In this document: one piece after another, positions 9,261 through 16,290 of the stretch | Position numbering within the stretch: position 1 is the stretch's first letter | Layout: each line of letters starts with the position of its first letter | DNA from: Opitutales bacterium | GTDB lineage: Bacteria; Verrucomicrobiota; Verrucomicrobiia; Opitutales; UBA953 | Direction of reading: 5' to 3' | Length of the DNA stretch: 45,778 nt | NCBI GenBank assembly: GCA_017546455.1 | Contig: JAFYWY010000002.1 | Location: 1-45,778 of the forward strand | The notes under the pieces: generated by a model | Databases searched by the model: none | Told to the model about the DNA's origin: nothing | What the model saw: only the letters and a program-made list of their open reading frames with translations | Position numbers and translations under genes: made by a program

Positions 9261-9390
9261 AATACTGCCTGCAGAAAAAGGATCTGAGATCGGTGAAACG
9301 AAACCATTCACCTATTCACCGCAACCGCTCATTCCTCTTTACCATTCTTCTTTCCTTCTGTGCGGCAAGAGCGTATCTTTCGCCGAAAAC

Positions 9391-10317
9391 ATGACAAAAG
9401 AGCGTACCATCGGCCACCTACTGATTTTCGCATCGGCGTTGATTTTTGCCCTCAACTACCCGATTTCGAAATGGCTTTTGTCCAATCACCTCACCCCCGA
9501 TTTCTACCTCTCCGCCCGTCTCCTCGTCTCCTGCATCCTGTTCTGGGGACTCTCGCTTTTCCTGCCCGCCGAACCGCTTTCCCGCAAAGAAATCGGCATC
9601 TTTTTTCTCTGCTCCCTCGGCGGCATCACGGGCAACCAATTCCTCTTTGTTTGGGGGCTGGCGCAAACTTCGCCGATTGATGCCTCCGTCATCATGACGG
9701 CACGCCCGCTCCTCGTACTCCTCCTCTCCGCACTGATTCTGCGCGAAGCCGTCACACGGCACAAAACACTCGGCGTCCTGCTCGGCGCAACGGGAGCCAC
9801 CTGGCTCATTCTTCAATCCGCCGCCCCCGACAACGCCAACACCACATCGAGCCTGCTCGGCAACCTCCTCGTCTTCGGCAGCGGCATCGTTTACGCCCTC
9901 TACTTCGTATTTTCCAAACCGCTCTCGGAAAAATACCGGGCAACGACGATGATGAAATGGATGTTCCTCTTCGCCGCTCTGCAAGTTCTCCCGTTCACGA
10001 TTCCCGCCATCGCCGCAAGCGATACACTCCTACTCGCCCCGCTCGACGCCAAAGCCTGGGCAGCCATGGCGTTTGTCTTTATCGGCACCTCCTTCCTGGG
10101 CTACCTGCTAATCCCGATGGCCGTGCGCCGCATCCGCCCGACAACCGCCAGCATGTACAACACCCTCCACCCGATCGTCGCCTTTATCCTTGCCGCCCTG
10201 CTCGCTCAAGACGTCATTACTCCGGAAAAAATCCTGGCAACGCTCGCCGTCATCAGCGGACTCTACATCGTCACCCGCAGCGAATCGCGGGAACTCACGA
10301 CCCGAAACCATGACTAA
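9391..10317 (+). CDS. EamA/DMT-family transporter (copy 1)
   Basis: A 308-residue, very hydrophobic protein with about ten predicted transmembrane helices in two EamA repeats (about 8-140 and 155-300). This is the usual size and shape of drug/metabolite exporters. These inner-membrane carriers move amino acids, nucleosides or other metabolites; the substrate cannot be read from sequence. It is followed directly by a closely similar paralogue whose start overlaps its stop codon. Shared features include GHLLIFA and NYPISKWLL at the N-terminus and SPIDASVI in helix 4. The pair therefore arose by tandem duplication and is probably translated in a coupled way. Confidence 0.88.
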   Translation: MTKERTIGHLLIFASALIFALNYPISKWLLSNHLTPDFYLSARLLVSCILFWGLSLFLPAEPLSRKEIGIFFLCSLGGITGNQFLFVWGLAQTSPIDASVIMTARPLLVLLLSALILREAVTRHKTLGVLLGATGATWLILQSAAPDNANTTSSLLGNLLVFGSGIVYALYFVFSKPLSEKYRATTMMKWMFLFAALQVLPFTIPAIAASDTLLLAPLDAKAWAAMAFVFIGTSFLGYLLIPMAVRRIRPTTASMYNTLHPIVAFILAALLAQDVITPEKILATLAVISGLYIVTRSESRELTTRNHD

Positions 10318-11254
10318 GGAACGCATTCAAGGGCATCTGCTCATCTTCGCCGCCAATCTCATTTTCGGCATCAATTACCCGATTTCGAAATGGCTACTCG
10401 ACGGACGCCTCACGCCGGAGTTTCACACCCTCGCCCGCATGGTCGCCGCCTGTATCCTGTTTTGGGGACTCTCGCTCTTTCTTCCCAAAGAAAAACTCTC
10501 GCTCAAGGAAATCGGCGTCCTCTGCGCCTGCTCGCTTTGCGGGATTGCCGGCAATCAGTCGCTCTTTATCTGGGGGCTGAGCATGACTTCGCCGATCGAC
10601 GCCTCCGTCATCACCACGGGGACGCCGATTATCGTCATGCTTTTCGCCGCCGTCTTCCTGCGGGAACCCATTACCTGGCTAAAAACCGCCGGAGTCTTCG
10701 TCGGCGCCGGCGGAGCCGTCTGGTTGGTGCTGCAGTCCGCCGGTAGCACGGAAAAGGCCGTCTCAAGCCTCGCCGGCAATCTCTGTATCTTCGGCAGCAG
10801 CTTCATCTACGCACTCTACTTCGTTTTCTCCAAACCGCTTTCGGAAAGGTACCAATCCGTCACGATGATGAAGTGGATGTTCCTCTTCGCCGTACTGGAA
10901 GTCGCCCCACTCACCGTTCCCGCCATGCTCCGGCCCGGCGGCATGTTCATCGTCCCGCCCGACGGACAAACAATCGCCGCCATGGCCTACGTCCTCATCG
11001 GCGCCACCTTCCTCGCCTACCTGCTGATCCCGATGGCCGTACGCCGCATCCGCCCGACCAGCGCCAGCATGTACAACTACGTCCAACCCATCGTCGCCTG
11101 CGCCCTCGCCATCGTCGTCGCCCAAGACTCATTCACTTGGTCCAAACTCCTGGCCGCCCTCATCGTCTTCTCCGGTGTCTACCTTGTCACTCAAAGCAAA
11201 GCCCGCCGCGACCTTCTCCCCGACGCCGACACAAAATCAAAAGCGGCAGAATAG
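10310..11254 (+). CDS. EamA/DMT-family transporter (copy 2, tandem duplicate)
   Basis: I start this 314-residue protein at the ATG at 10310, which overlaps the end of copy 1 by 8 bp and begins MTKER exactly as copy 1 does; the longer open frame is not needed. It has ten predicted helices in two EamA repeats. Helix 1 (FGINYPISKWLL) and the motif GLSMTSPIDASVI match copy 1 closely, while loops and the C-terminal tail have diverged. The two halves may work as separate exporters or as partners; overlapping EamA pairs sometimes form heterodimers, but that is inference. tRNA-Ser follows about 90 bp downstream. Confidence 0.86.
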   Translation: MTKERIQGHLLIFAANLIFGINYPISKWLLDGRLTPEFHTLARMVAACILFWGLSLFLPKEKLSLKEIGVLCACSLCGIAGNQSLFIWGLSMTSPIDASVITTGTPIIVMLFAAVFLREPITWLKTAGVFVGAGGAVWLVLQSAGSTEKAVSSLAGNLCIFGSSFIYALYFVFSKPLSERYQSVTMMKWMFLFAVLEVAPLTVPAMLRPGGMFIVPPDGQTIAAMAYVLIGATFLAYLLIPMAVRRIRPTSASMYNYVQPIVACALAIVVAQDSFTWSKLLAALIVFSGVYLVTQSKARRDLLPDADTKSKAAE

Positions 11255-11345
11255 ACAACAAATCTGCTCCGGAGCTTGCAAAGACTTCTTTTCCCTTGCC
11301 AGCGCGCGGAGAAATTCCTTTGATAGTGCGCATCATTTTCTGTAC

Positions 11346-11434
<89 letters not shown>

Positions 11435-11438
11435 TTTT

Positions 11439-11470
11439 AAAGCCCGCAAATCCTCATGATTGCGGGCTTT
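11439..11470 (+). terminator. Intrinsic terminator after tRNA-Ser
   Basis: The arms AAAGCCCGCAA and TTGCGGGCTTT form an 11-bp stem with a 10-base loop, followed by TTTTTC. It ends the tRNA transcript. Confidence 0.85.
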
Positions 11471-11524
11471 TTCGTAGCAAGGCGGATTGTTGAAAAAGAT
11501 CCGTGACGATAGCGATCCGCAGGC

Positions 11525-12175
11525 CTAAAGCAGTGTCTCGTAATCGGAGATGACGGGGACGCCGGATGCCAAGAGGCGTTCGCGCGACTGATGCGCGTGT
11601 TCGCCGTGATCGATCAAAACGCATTGCACGCCCATCGCCTGTGCGGTTTCGACATCGTGCAGCGTGTCGCCGATGTAGAGCACGAATTCGGCGGGAATGC
11701 CGAGCTTTTTGAGATGGCCGGGCGCACGGTACGATTTGTCCCGCGCAAAAATGTCGTCGTTGCCGCTGAGGTGGACGAAGTATTTTTCCAAATCGTGTTC
11801 GGCGATAATCGAAGTCAGATAATCGTGGCGATAAGCGGAAAGCACGGATTGGCTGATTCCGTGCGCATGAACGGCGTGGATGAATTTGCGGGCACCTTTC
11901 TGCAGGGTGCAGTCGAGGCGGTGCGCTTCGTAATAGCCCATGAACTCGTGACTCATGGCTTCGAAGGCACTCTGCTCCGTCGAAAATCCGAGGCTTTTGT
12001 AAACATTGATTACGGGAAAATCAAAAATACGCTGATAGGTCGGAATATCGATGGGCGCTTTGCCCGCCGCCGCCAAAAGGCGATTCAGCGATTCCCGGCA
12101 AAGCCATAAATCGTCGAGCAAAGTCCCGTTCCAATCCCAAACGATGTGGCGAAAATCCTTCAGCTTAATTTCCAT
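11525..12175 (-). CDS. HAD-superfamily phosphatase (phosphoglycolate phosphatase-like)
   Basis: A 216-residue HAD hydrolase of the Gph/PGP type with a helical cap inserted after motif I. Motif I reads VWDWNGTLLDD (residues 12-22): the nucleophile Asp is kept, but the second Asp of the usual DxDGT, the general acid/base, is Asn. This DWNGT variant occurs in a recognisable sub-group of the family. Motif IV GDTLHDVETA near the C-terminus keeps the metal-binding acidic pair, and a Lys of motif III (GHLKKLGI) is present. Small phosphorylated metabolites are the usual substrates. It converges on tRNA-Ser and has no operon partner. Confidence 0.82.
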   Translation of the reverse strand: MEIKLKDFRHIVWDWNGTLLDDLWLCRESLNRLLAAAGKAPIDIPTYQRIFDFPVINVYKSLGFSTEQSAFEAMSHEFMGYYEAHRLDCTLQKGARKFIHAVHAHGISQSVLSAYRHDYLTSIIAEHDLEKYFVHLSGNDDIFARDKSYRAPGHLKKLGIPAEFVLYIGDTLHDVETAQAMGVQCVLIDHGEHAHQSRERLLASGVPVISDYETLL

Positions 12176-12273
12176 GGCGGCATATTAATGCGGGAAAAAG
12201 AAAAAAGAAAGCAGAGATGCATAAGTGCCGTTCCCGCGTTCCCCGCAGCTCTGGGAGCAATAAATATCGAAAG

Positions 12274-12408
12274 CTCTCACGGAGACACAGAGACACGGAG
12301 ACTCGCCGGAACGCAAAACATAACGTTTCTAATTCCAACCTCCCCAAGAATTCGCGTTGGAATGAAAAACAAAGGAACGTCGATTGATGCTCCGTGGCTC
12401 TGTGAGAG
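12274..12408. repeat. Dispersed palindromic repeat, full copy (about 135 bp)
   Basis: The left arm CTCTCACGGAGACACAGAGA and the right arm GCTCCGTGGCTCTGTGAGAG form an inverted repeat. The inner arms are AATTCCAACC and CGTTGGAAT. It lies between the HAD gene and the divergent agmatine deiminase gene. Confidence 0.78.
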
Positions 12409-12513
12409 AAAAATCGGAAAGTTCCTGCGGAAGAGCGGAACGGAGCGCTTGAGACCGATTCGCTTCAACATTTTTATTTAATATTTCCGAAAAACGGCTA
12501 AGATATTCCGATT

Positions 12514-13554
12514 ATGGAAAATACAAACTCTCCGAAAGCAATGGGCTTCCGCATGCCCGCCGAATGGGAAAAACAAGCCGCGATCTGGCTGACCTGGCCG
12601 ACAAATCCGGAACTTTGGCCGGGCTACTTCGAACCCCTGCTCGAGCAATACGCCGCCTTTGCCGCAAAAATTTCGCATTTTCAGCCCGTACGCTTCAACT
12701 GCGCTGCGGGAGTGCTTGAAGCCCAGGCGCGCAAATACCTGGAAGCCGCAAAAGCGGACATGAGCGTCATCGAATTTTTCGACCACCCCGCCAACGACGT
12801 CTGGTGCCGCGACCACGGTCCCCTCTTCGTCAAAAACGACGCAACGGGAGAAGTCGCCGTCACCGACTGGATTTTCAACGGTTGGGGCGGTAAATTCACC
12901 GCGAATTTGGACAACGGCATTCCCGCCTGCATCGCCCGCTCGCTCGGCATGAAGCGCTTCGCCTACAACTTCGAACTCGAAGGCGGCGGAATCGAACTCA
13001 GCGGAGACGGATTGTTGCTCACAACGGAATGTGTCCAGAAAAATCCGAATCGTGCCTCCGGACGCGACGATGACGCCTTCGAAAAGGCCATCAAGAGCGG
13101 ACTTTCCATAAACGAAATCTTATGGATTTCCAATGGTCTCGCCAATGACGATACGGACGGGCACATCGACAACCTTGCGCGCTTCGTCGCCCCGCGCACC
13201 ATCGTCGCCGTCTCCGAAAACGATGCTTCGAAGCCGAACTACGCGCCGTTGAAGAAAAATCTGGAGCAATTGCGCGCCATGAAGACTCCGGAAGGCGGGT
13301 CTTTCGAAATTATCGAGCTTCCCATGCCGGAACCGTTCTCGCTCGCGGGAAGAGATTTACCGCCGAGCTACGCGAACTTCCTGATTTTGAACGATGCCGT
13401 CATCGTTCCCGCCTACGGCCAGGCCAACGACTCCCGCGCGCAGGGCATCCTCTCGGAAGTCTTCCCGGGGCGCAAGATCGTCGGCCTGGATTCCCGCCTC
13501 ATCCTCATCGAAGGCGGTTCGTTCCACTGCCTTTCCCAGCAACAACCCGCGTAG
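12514..13554 (+). CDS. aguA: Agmatine deiminase (peptidyl-arginine deiminase family)
   Basis: A 346-residue protein of the PPAD/guanidine-modifying superfamily. These enzymes hydrolyse agmatine to N-carbamoylputrescine and ammonia, a step of polyamine synthesis from arginine. It has the substrate-binding motif NDVWCRDHGP (94-103), FELEGGGIE (153-161), the catalytic His in TDGHIDN at about 214-220, and the nucleophile Cys339 in GGSFHCLSQQ at the C-terminus. The length fits bacterial AguA (about 350). The usual partner, N-carbamoylputrescine amidohydrolase, is not in the window. It is followed after 4 bp by a small ArsR-like regulator, so the two are probably co-transcribed. Confidence 0.92.
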   Translation: MENTNSPKAMGFRMPAEWEKQAAIWLTWPTNPELWPGYFEPLLEQYAAFAAKISHFQPVRFNCAAGVLEAQARKYLEAAKADMSVIEFFDHPANDVWCRDHGPLFVKNDATGEVAVTDWIFNGWGGKFTANLDNGIPACIARSLGMKRFAYNFELEGGGIELSGDGLLLTTECVQKNPNRASGRDDDAFEKAIKSGLSINEILWISNGLANDDTDGHIDNLARFVAPRTIVAVSENDASKPNYAPLKKNLEQLRAMKTPEGGSFEIIELPMPEPFSLAGRDLPPSYANFLILNDAVIVPAYGQANDSRAQGILSEVFPGRKIVGLDSRLILIEGGSFHCLSQQQPA

Positions 13555-13558
13555 TCCC

Positions 13559-14032
13559 ATGACCGCCGACAAAATTTTCAAGACGCTCGGAAACAGCATT
13601 CGCCTCCGCCTGCTCTGCCTCCTGCGGGAGCGCGACTGGCGCGTGGGCGACCTGCAGGCGATTACGGGCTTACCCATGGCCATGGTCTCAAAAGACCTCA
13701 TGCGTATGCGCGCACAAAAGCTTGTCGCGGCAACACGACGCGGGGTCTCGATCACCTACACGCTTCCGCCGGGGCCCGAGACGGAAATCCTGCGCGGCAT
13801 TTTGGCCGCTGCTCAGGCAATGCTGCCTCCGGAAGTCCTCGCGGATGCCGAAACCGTGAAGTCGTACGTCCCGAGCGAAATGCCGCAAACCGAAGCCGAG
13901 AGCCGGGCGTTCGTTGGCAACGGCTCCCGCGGATCCAAGCGCCCGGGCAAGCCGGAGAAAACGCCCGCTCCCACCGCGCCGAAGGCCTCCGAAAGCGACC
14001 ACTTCGGCACGCTTCCGACCAACCTGCTCTAA
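13559..14032 (+). CDS. ArsR-like winged-helix transcriptional regulator
   Basis: A 157-residue protein starting at the ATG at 13559, only 4 bp after the agmatine deiminase stop. Residues 1-75 form a winged helix of the ArsR type, with FKTLGNSIRLRLLCLL and a recognition helix LPMAMVSKDLMRMRAQKLV. The cysteine pair of the metal-sensing motif (ELCVCD) is absent; that position reads DWRVGDL, so it is unlikely to sense arsenic or cadmium. From about 110 the chain is a Pro/Lys/Ala-rich tail of low complexity. It may control the upstream gene or the SLC13 gene downstream; both are guesses from position. Confidence 0.8.
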   Translation: MTADKIFKTLGNSIRLRLLCLLRERDWRVGDLQAITGLPMAMVSKDLMRMRAQKLVAATRRGVSITYTLPPGPETEILRGILAAAQAMLPPEVLADAETVKSYVPSEMPQTEAESRAFVGNGSRGSKRPGKPEKTPAPTAPKASESDHFGTLPTNLL

Positions 14033-14046
14033 AAATTTAATATTAT

Positions 14047-14190
14047 CTCTCACGGGGCCGCAGAGACACGGAGCCTCAATCCCCGTTTCTCATTTCTTGT
14101 TCCAAAGCCTAATCTTCCGAAGAAATTTGGATTGGAAAAGTTTTGTTTTGTATTCCGGAGATGCTCCGTGTCTCTGTGCCTCCGTGAGAG
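14047..14190. repeat. Dispersed palindromic repeat, full copy (about 144 bp)
   Basis: The left arm CTCTCACGGGGCCGCAGAGA and the right arm GTCTCTGTGCCTCCGTGAGA pair imperfectly. The inner arms are TGTTCCAAAG and GGATTGGAAA. It is directly followed by a second copy in the same gap. Confidence 0.78.
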
Positions 14191-14203
14191 TTTCCGATAT
14201 TGC

Positions 14204-14344
14204 CTCTCGCAGAGACGTGGAGACGCGAGCATCAATCGACACCTTTTATTTTCTATTCCAAGACCTAATCTCCGAAGAGCGTTGAATTGGAATTATATTG
14301 TTTGGACTTCCTTTTGCGCCCCGTGACTCGGTGTCTCCGTGAAA
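14204..14344. repeat. Dispersed palindromic repeat, diverged copy (about 141 bp)
   Basis: The left arm CTCTCGCAGAGACGTGGAGA and the right arm GACTCGGTGTCTCCGTGAAA pair imperfectly. The inner arms are TATTCCAAGA and GAATTGGAAT. Together with the copy at 14047 it fills most of the gap upstream of the SLC13 gene. Confidence 0.72.
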
Positions 14345-14440
14345 ACTTTCGGCATTATTTCCCGCTGATCCGCGGAGCATCATTTAGGGCTTTTCATCAT
14401 CAAAAAAGCTCGGTATTTTTAGCGATTTCTAATTTCTATC

Positions 14441-15925
14441 ATGAACAAAGCAAAACTCATCAAGGCCGTCATTGCGCTGCTCATCGCAGGCTCGGTCTTC
14501 TTCGTTCCCTTCGAAGCGATGGGACTGAACCTGACTCCGGTCGAAGTGCGCGTTATCGCCATCTTCCTGATGGCTGCACTCTTCTGGATTCTTGAGCCGG
14601 TGCCGATTTGGACGACCTCGATGCTCGTCATCGTCACCTCGTTGGCAACGGTTTCCAACCAATGCCTTCCGTTCCTGAACGGGGACGATGTCGGAAAGCT
14701 CGTCAGCAGCAAAGCCATCATGGCCACCTTCGCAGACCCGATTATCATGCTCTTCTTGGGCGGGTTCTTCCTCGCTGCCGCAGCGACGAAATACCAGCTC
14801 GACATGAACCTTGCCAAGGTCCTGCTCAAGCCCTTCGGGAAGAACCCGAAGTTCGTTCTGCTCGGCCTCATGATGATCACGGCAGTGTTCTCCATGTTCA
14901 TGAGCAACACGGCAACGGCCGCTATGATGCTCGCGATTCTCGCTCCGGTCTTGGCAATGTTTGATGCCGACGACAAGGGCCGCGCCGCGTTCGCACTCGC
15001 CATTCCGATCGCCGCTAACGTCGGCGGGATGGGTACGCCGATCGGTACGCCGCCGAACGCCATCGCCCTCAAGGCCCTCGGCGACATGGGCAACACCGTT
15101 TCCTTCGGCACCTGGATGGCCTTCGGTATCCCGTACGTCATCATCCTCATCCTCATCGCTTGGGCACTCCTGCTTTTCCTGTTCCCGATTAAGAAAAAAT
15201 CGATGGAACTCAATGTCGGCGGCAAGTTCCTCAAGACCCCGAAGGCGATTATCGTTTATATCACCTTCGCCGTCACCGTCCTCCTCTGGGTACTCGGTAA
15301 GGGCATCGTCGGTATGGACTCCAACGTCGTCGCTATGATTCCGATGGCCGTCTTCGCGGTCACGCAGGTCATCACGAAGGACGACCTCAAGAAGATGAGC
15401 TGGGACGTCCTCTGGCTCGTTGCCGGCGGTTTCGCGCTCGGTCTCGAACTCCAGCAAACCGGCTTGGCCAAGAACCTCATCGACGCGATTCCGTTTGCCA
15501 CCTGGTCGCCCTTCGGTCTCATGATCGGTGCCGGCGTCATCTGCCTTTTCATGGCCAACTTCATGTCGCACACGGCAACGGCTTCCCTGCTCGTTCCGAT
15601 TATCGCGGTTGTCGGCGTTAACGTCGGCTCGAACCTCGACGGACTCGGCGGCGTCGTCGCTCTGCTCGTTTCCGTGGCGTTTGCCTCCTCGCTCGGTATG
15701 TCGCTCCCGATTTCCACGCCCCCGAATGCACTCGCCCACGCCACCGGCCTGGTCGATACCAAGGGCATGGCCAAGACGGGTGTCTTCATCGGCGTCGTCG
15801 GCATGGTGCTGACCTACGCAATGATGATCCTGCTCGCTCAGCTCAACGTCTTCGGTGCTCCGAAAGCTGCCGAAGCCACAGCCCCGGCAGCAGCGCAAGT
15901 CAGCGCTCCCGCAGCCCAGAAATAA
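14441..15925 (+). CDS. SLC13/DASS-family sodium-coupled anion symporter
   Basis: A 494-residue integral membrane protein with about 11-12 hydrophobic segments and the inverted-repeat layout of the divalent anion:Na+ symporters (VcINDY type). The two signature SNT-like motifs are visible: SNTATAAMML at about 150 and SHTATASLLV at about 380-390. Each is followed by a GTPPNA or STPPNA loop (IGTPPNAIAL and ISTPPNALAH). These make the sodium and carboxylate sites, so uptake of C4-dicarboxylates, citrate or sulfate is expected. The last 25 residues are an Ala/Pro-rich tail outside the fold. It has its own terminator and no operon partner. Confidence 0.9.
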   Translation: MNKAKLIKAVIALLIAGSVFFVPFEAMGLNLTPVEVRVIAIFLMAALFWILEPVPIWTTSMLVIVTSLATVSNQCLPFLNGDDVGKLVSSKAIMATFADPIIMLFLGGFFLAAAATKYQLDMNLAKVLLKPFGKNPKFVLLGLMMITAVFSMFMSNTATAAMMLAILAPVLAMFDADDKGRAAFALAIPIAANVGGMGTPIGTPPNAIALKALGDMGNTVSFGTWMAFGIPYVIILILIAWALLLFLFPIKKKSMELNVGGKFLKTPKAIIVYITFAVTVLLWVLGKGIVGMDSNVVAMIPMAVFAVTQVITKDDLKKMSWDVLWLVAGGFALGLELQQTGLAKNLIDAIPFATWSPFGLMIGAGVICLFMANFMSHTATASLLVPIIAVVGVNVGSNLDGLGGVVALLVSVAFASSLGMSLPISTPPNALAHATGLVDTKGMAKTGVFIGVVGMVLTYAMMILLAQLNVFGAPKAAEATAPAAAQVSAPAAQK

Positions 15926-15943
15926 GCGGATTCAATCCGATTC

Positions 15944-15974
15944 AAAAAGCTCCCGTTTCACGCGGGAGCTTTTT
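15944..15974 (+). terminator. Intrinsic terminator after the SLC13 gene
   Basis: The arms AAAAAGCTCCCG and CGGGAGCTTTTT form a 12-bp stem with a 7-base loop, followed by more T residues. Confidence 0.88.
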
Positions 15975-16012
15975 TTATGCTAAGCAATAATGGGAAAAGG
16001 AATAGTTGATAG

Positions 16013-16030
16013 CGGATAGGTGTTTTTAGT
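16013..16030. repeat. Short intergenic repeat, inverted copy at 25659-25676
   Basis: The 18 bases CGGATAGGTGTTTTTAGT occur here and in reverse complement at 25659-25676. Both sites are flanked by similar AT-rich GATAGC/TATCA sequence. The rest of 15975-16236 holds this repeat, two small hairpins and the 35-bp repeat; I see no gene. Confidence 0.55.
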
Positions 16031-16131
16031 GAATAACGCTTTCTTCAAAATTTTTGCTCTCGAGCAAAAATCTCCGCATAGAATTATTCGTTGAGCGAAT
16101 CCCCTCTCCGTAACCTTAGAAGTGTAACCTA

Positions 16132-16166
16132 TCTCTGACTCTAAAGTGTTACCTATGTCTGGTTGC
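16132..16166 (-). repeat. 35-bp repeat, inverted partner at 9065-9099; probable insertion-sequence end
   Basis: It is the perfect reverse complement of 9065-9099. Just before it, AGTGTAACCTATCTCTGAC makes an imperfect direct repeat with the inner part AGTGTTACCTATGTCTGG, the kind of repeated binding site seen at transposon ends. No transposase gene is nearby. Confidence 0.65.
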
Positions 16167-16236
16167 GCCGTTGCATCATCTTTAATCTATCTCAACAAAG
16201 CGCTATTCTCTGTTAACGATTCACTGCTCACCAACA

Positions 16237-16273
16237 AAAAAGCGTTCACACGAAAACCGCGTGAACGCTTTTT
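16237..16273 (-). terminator. Intrinsic terminator after gyrA
   Basis: The arms AAAAAGCGTTCAC and GTGAACGCTTTTT form a 13-bp stem around an 11-base loop. It ends the minus-strand gyrB-gyrA transcript. Confidence 0.85.
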
Positions 16274-16290
16274 GTTAGGGGAATCGGCTA

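Noticed and set aside
12146-12481. Open frame of 111 codons between the HAD gene and agmatine deiminase
   Set aside because: It reads through the palindromic repeat at 12274 and has no start signal or similarity.
14429-15898. A 489-codon minus-strand frame opposite the SLC13 gene
   Set aside because: Very acidic, His/Asp-rich product typical of antisense reading of membrane-protein codons; the plus-strand protein has clear family motifs.
16060-16100. Two small hairpins with loops in the gyrA downstream gap
   Set aside because: Short AT-rich stems (TTTTGCT/AGCAAAA and ATTCG/CGAAT) without T runs or conserved position; too weak to call a feature.
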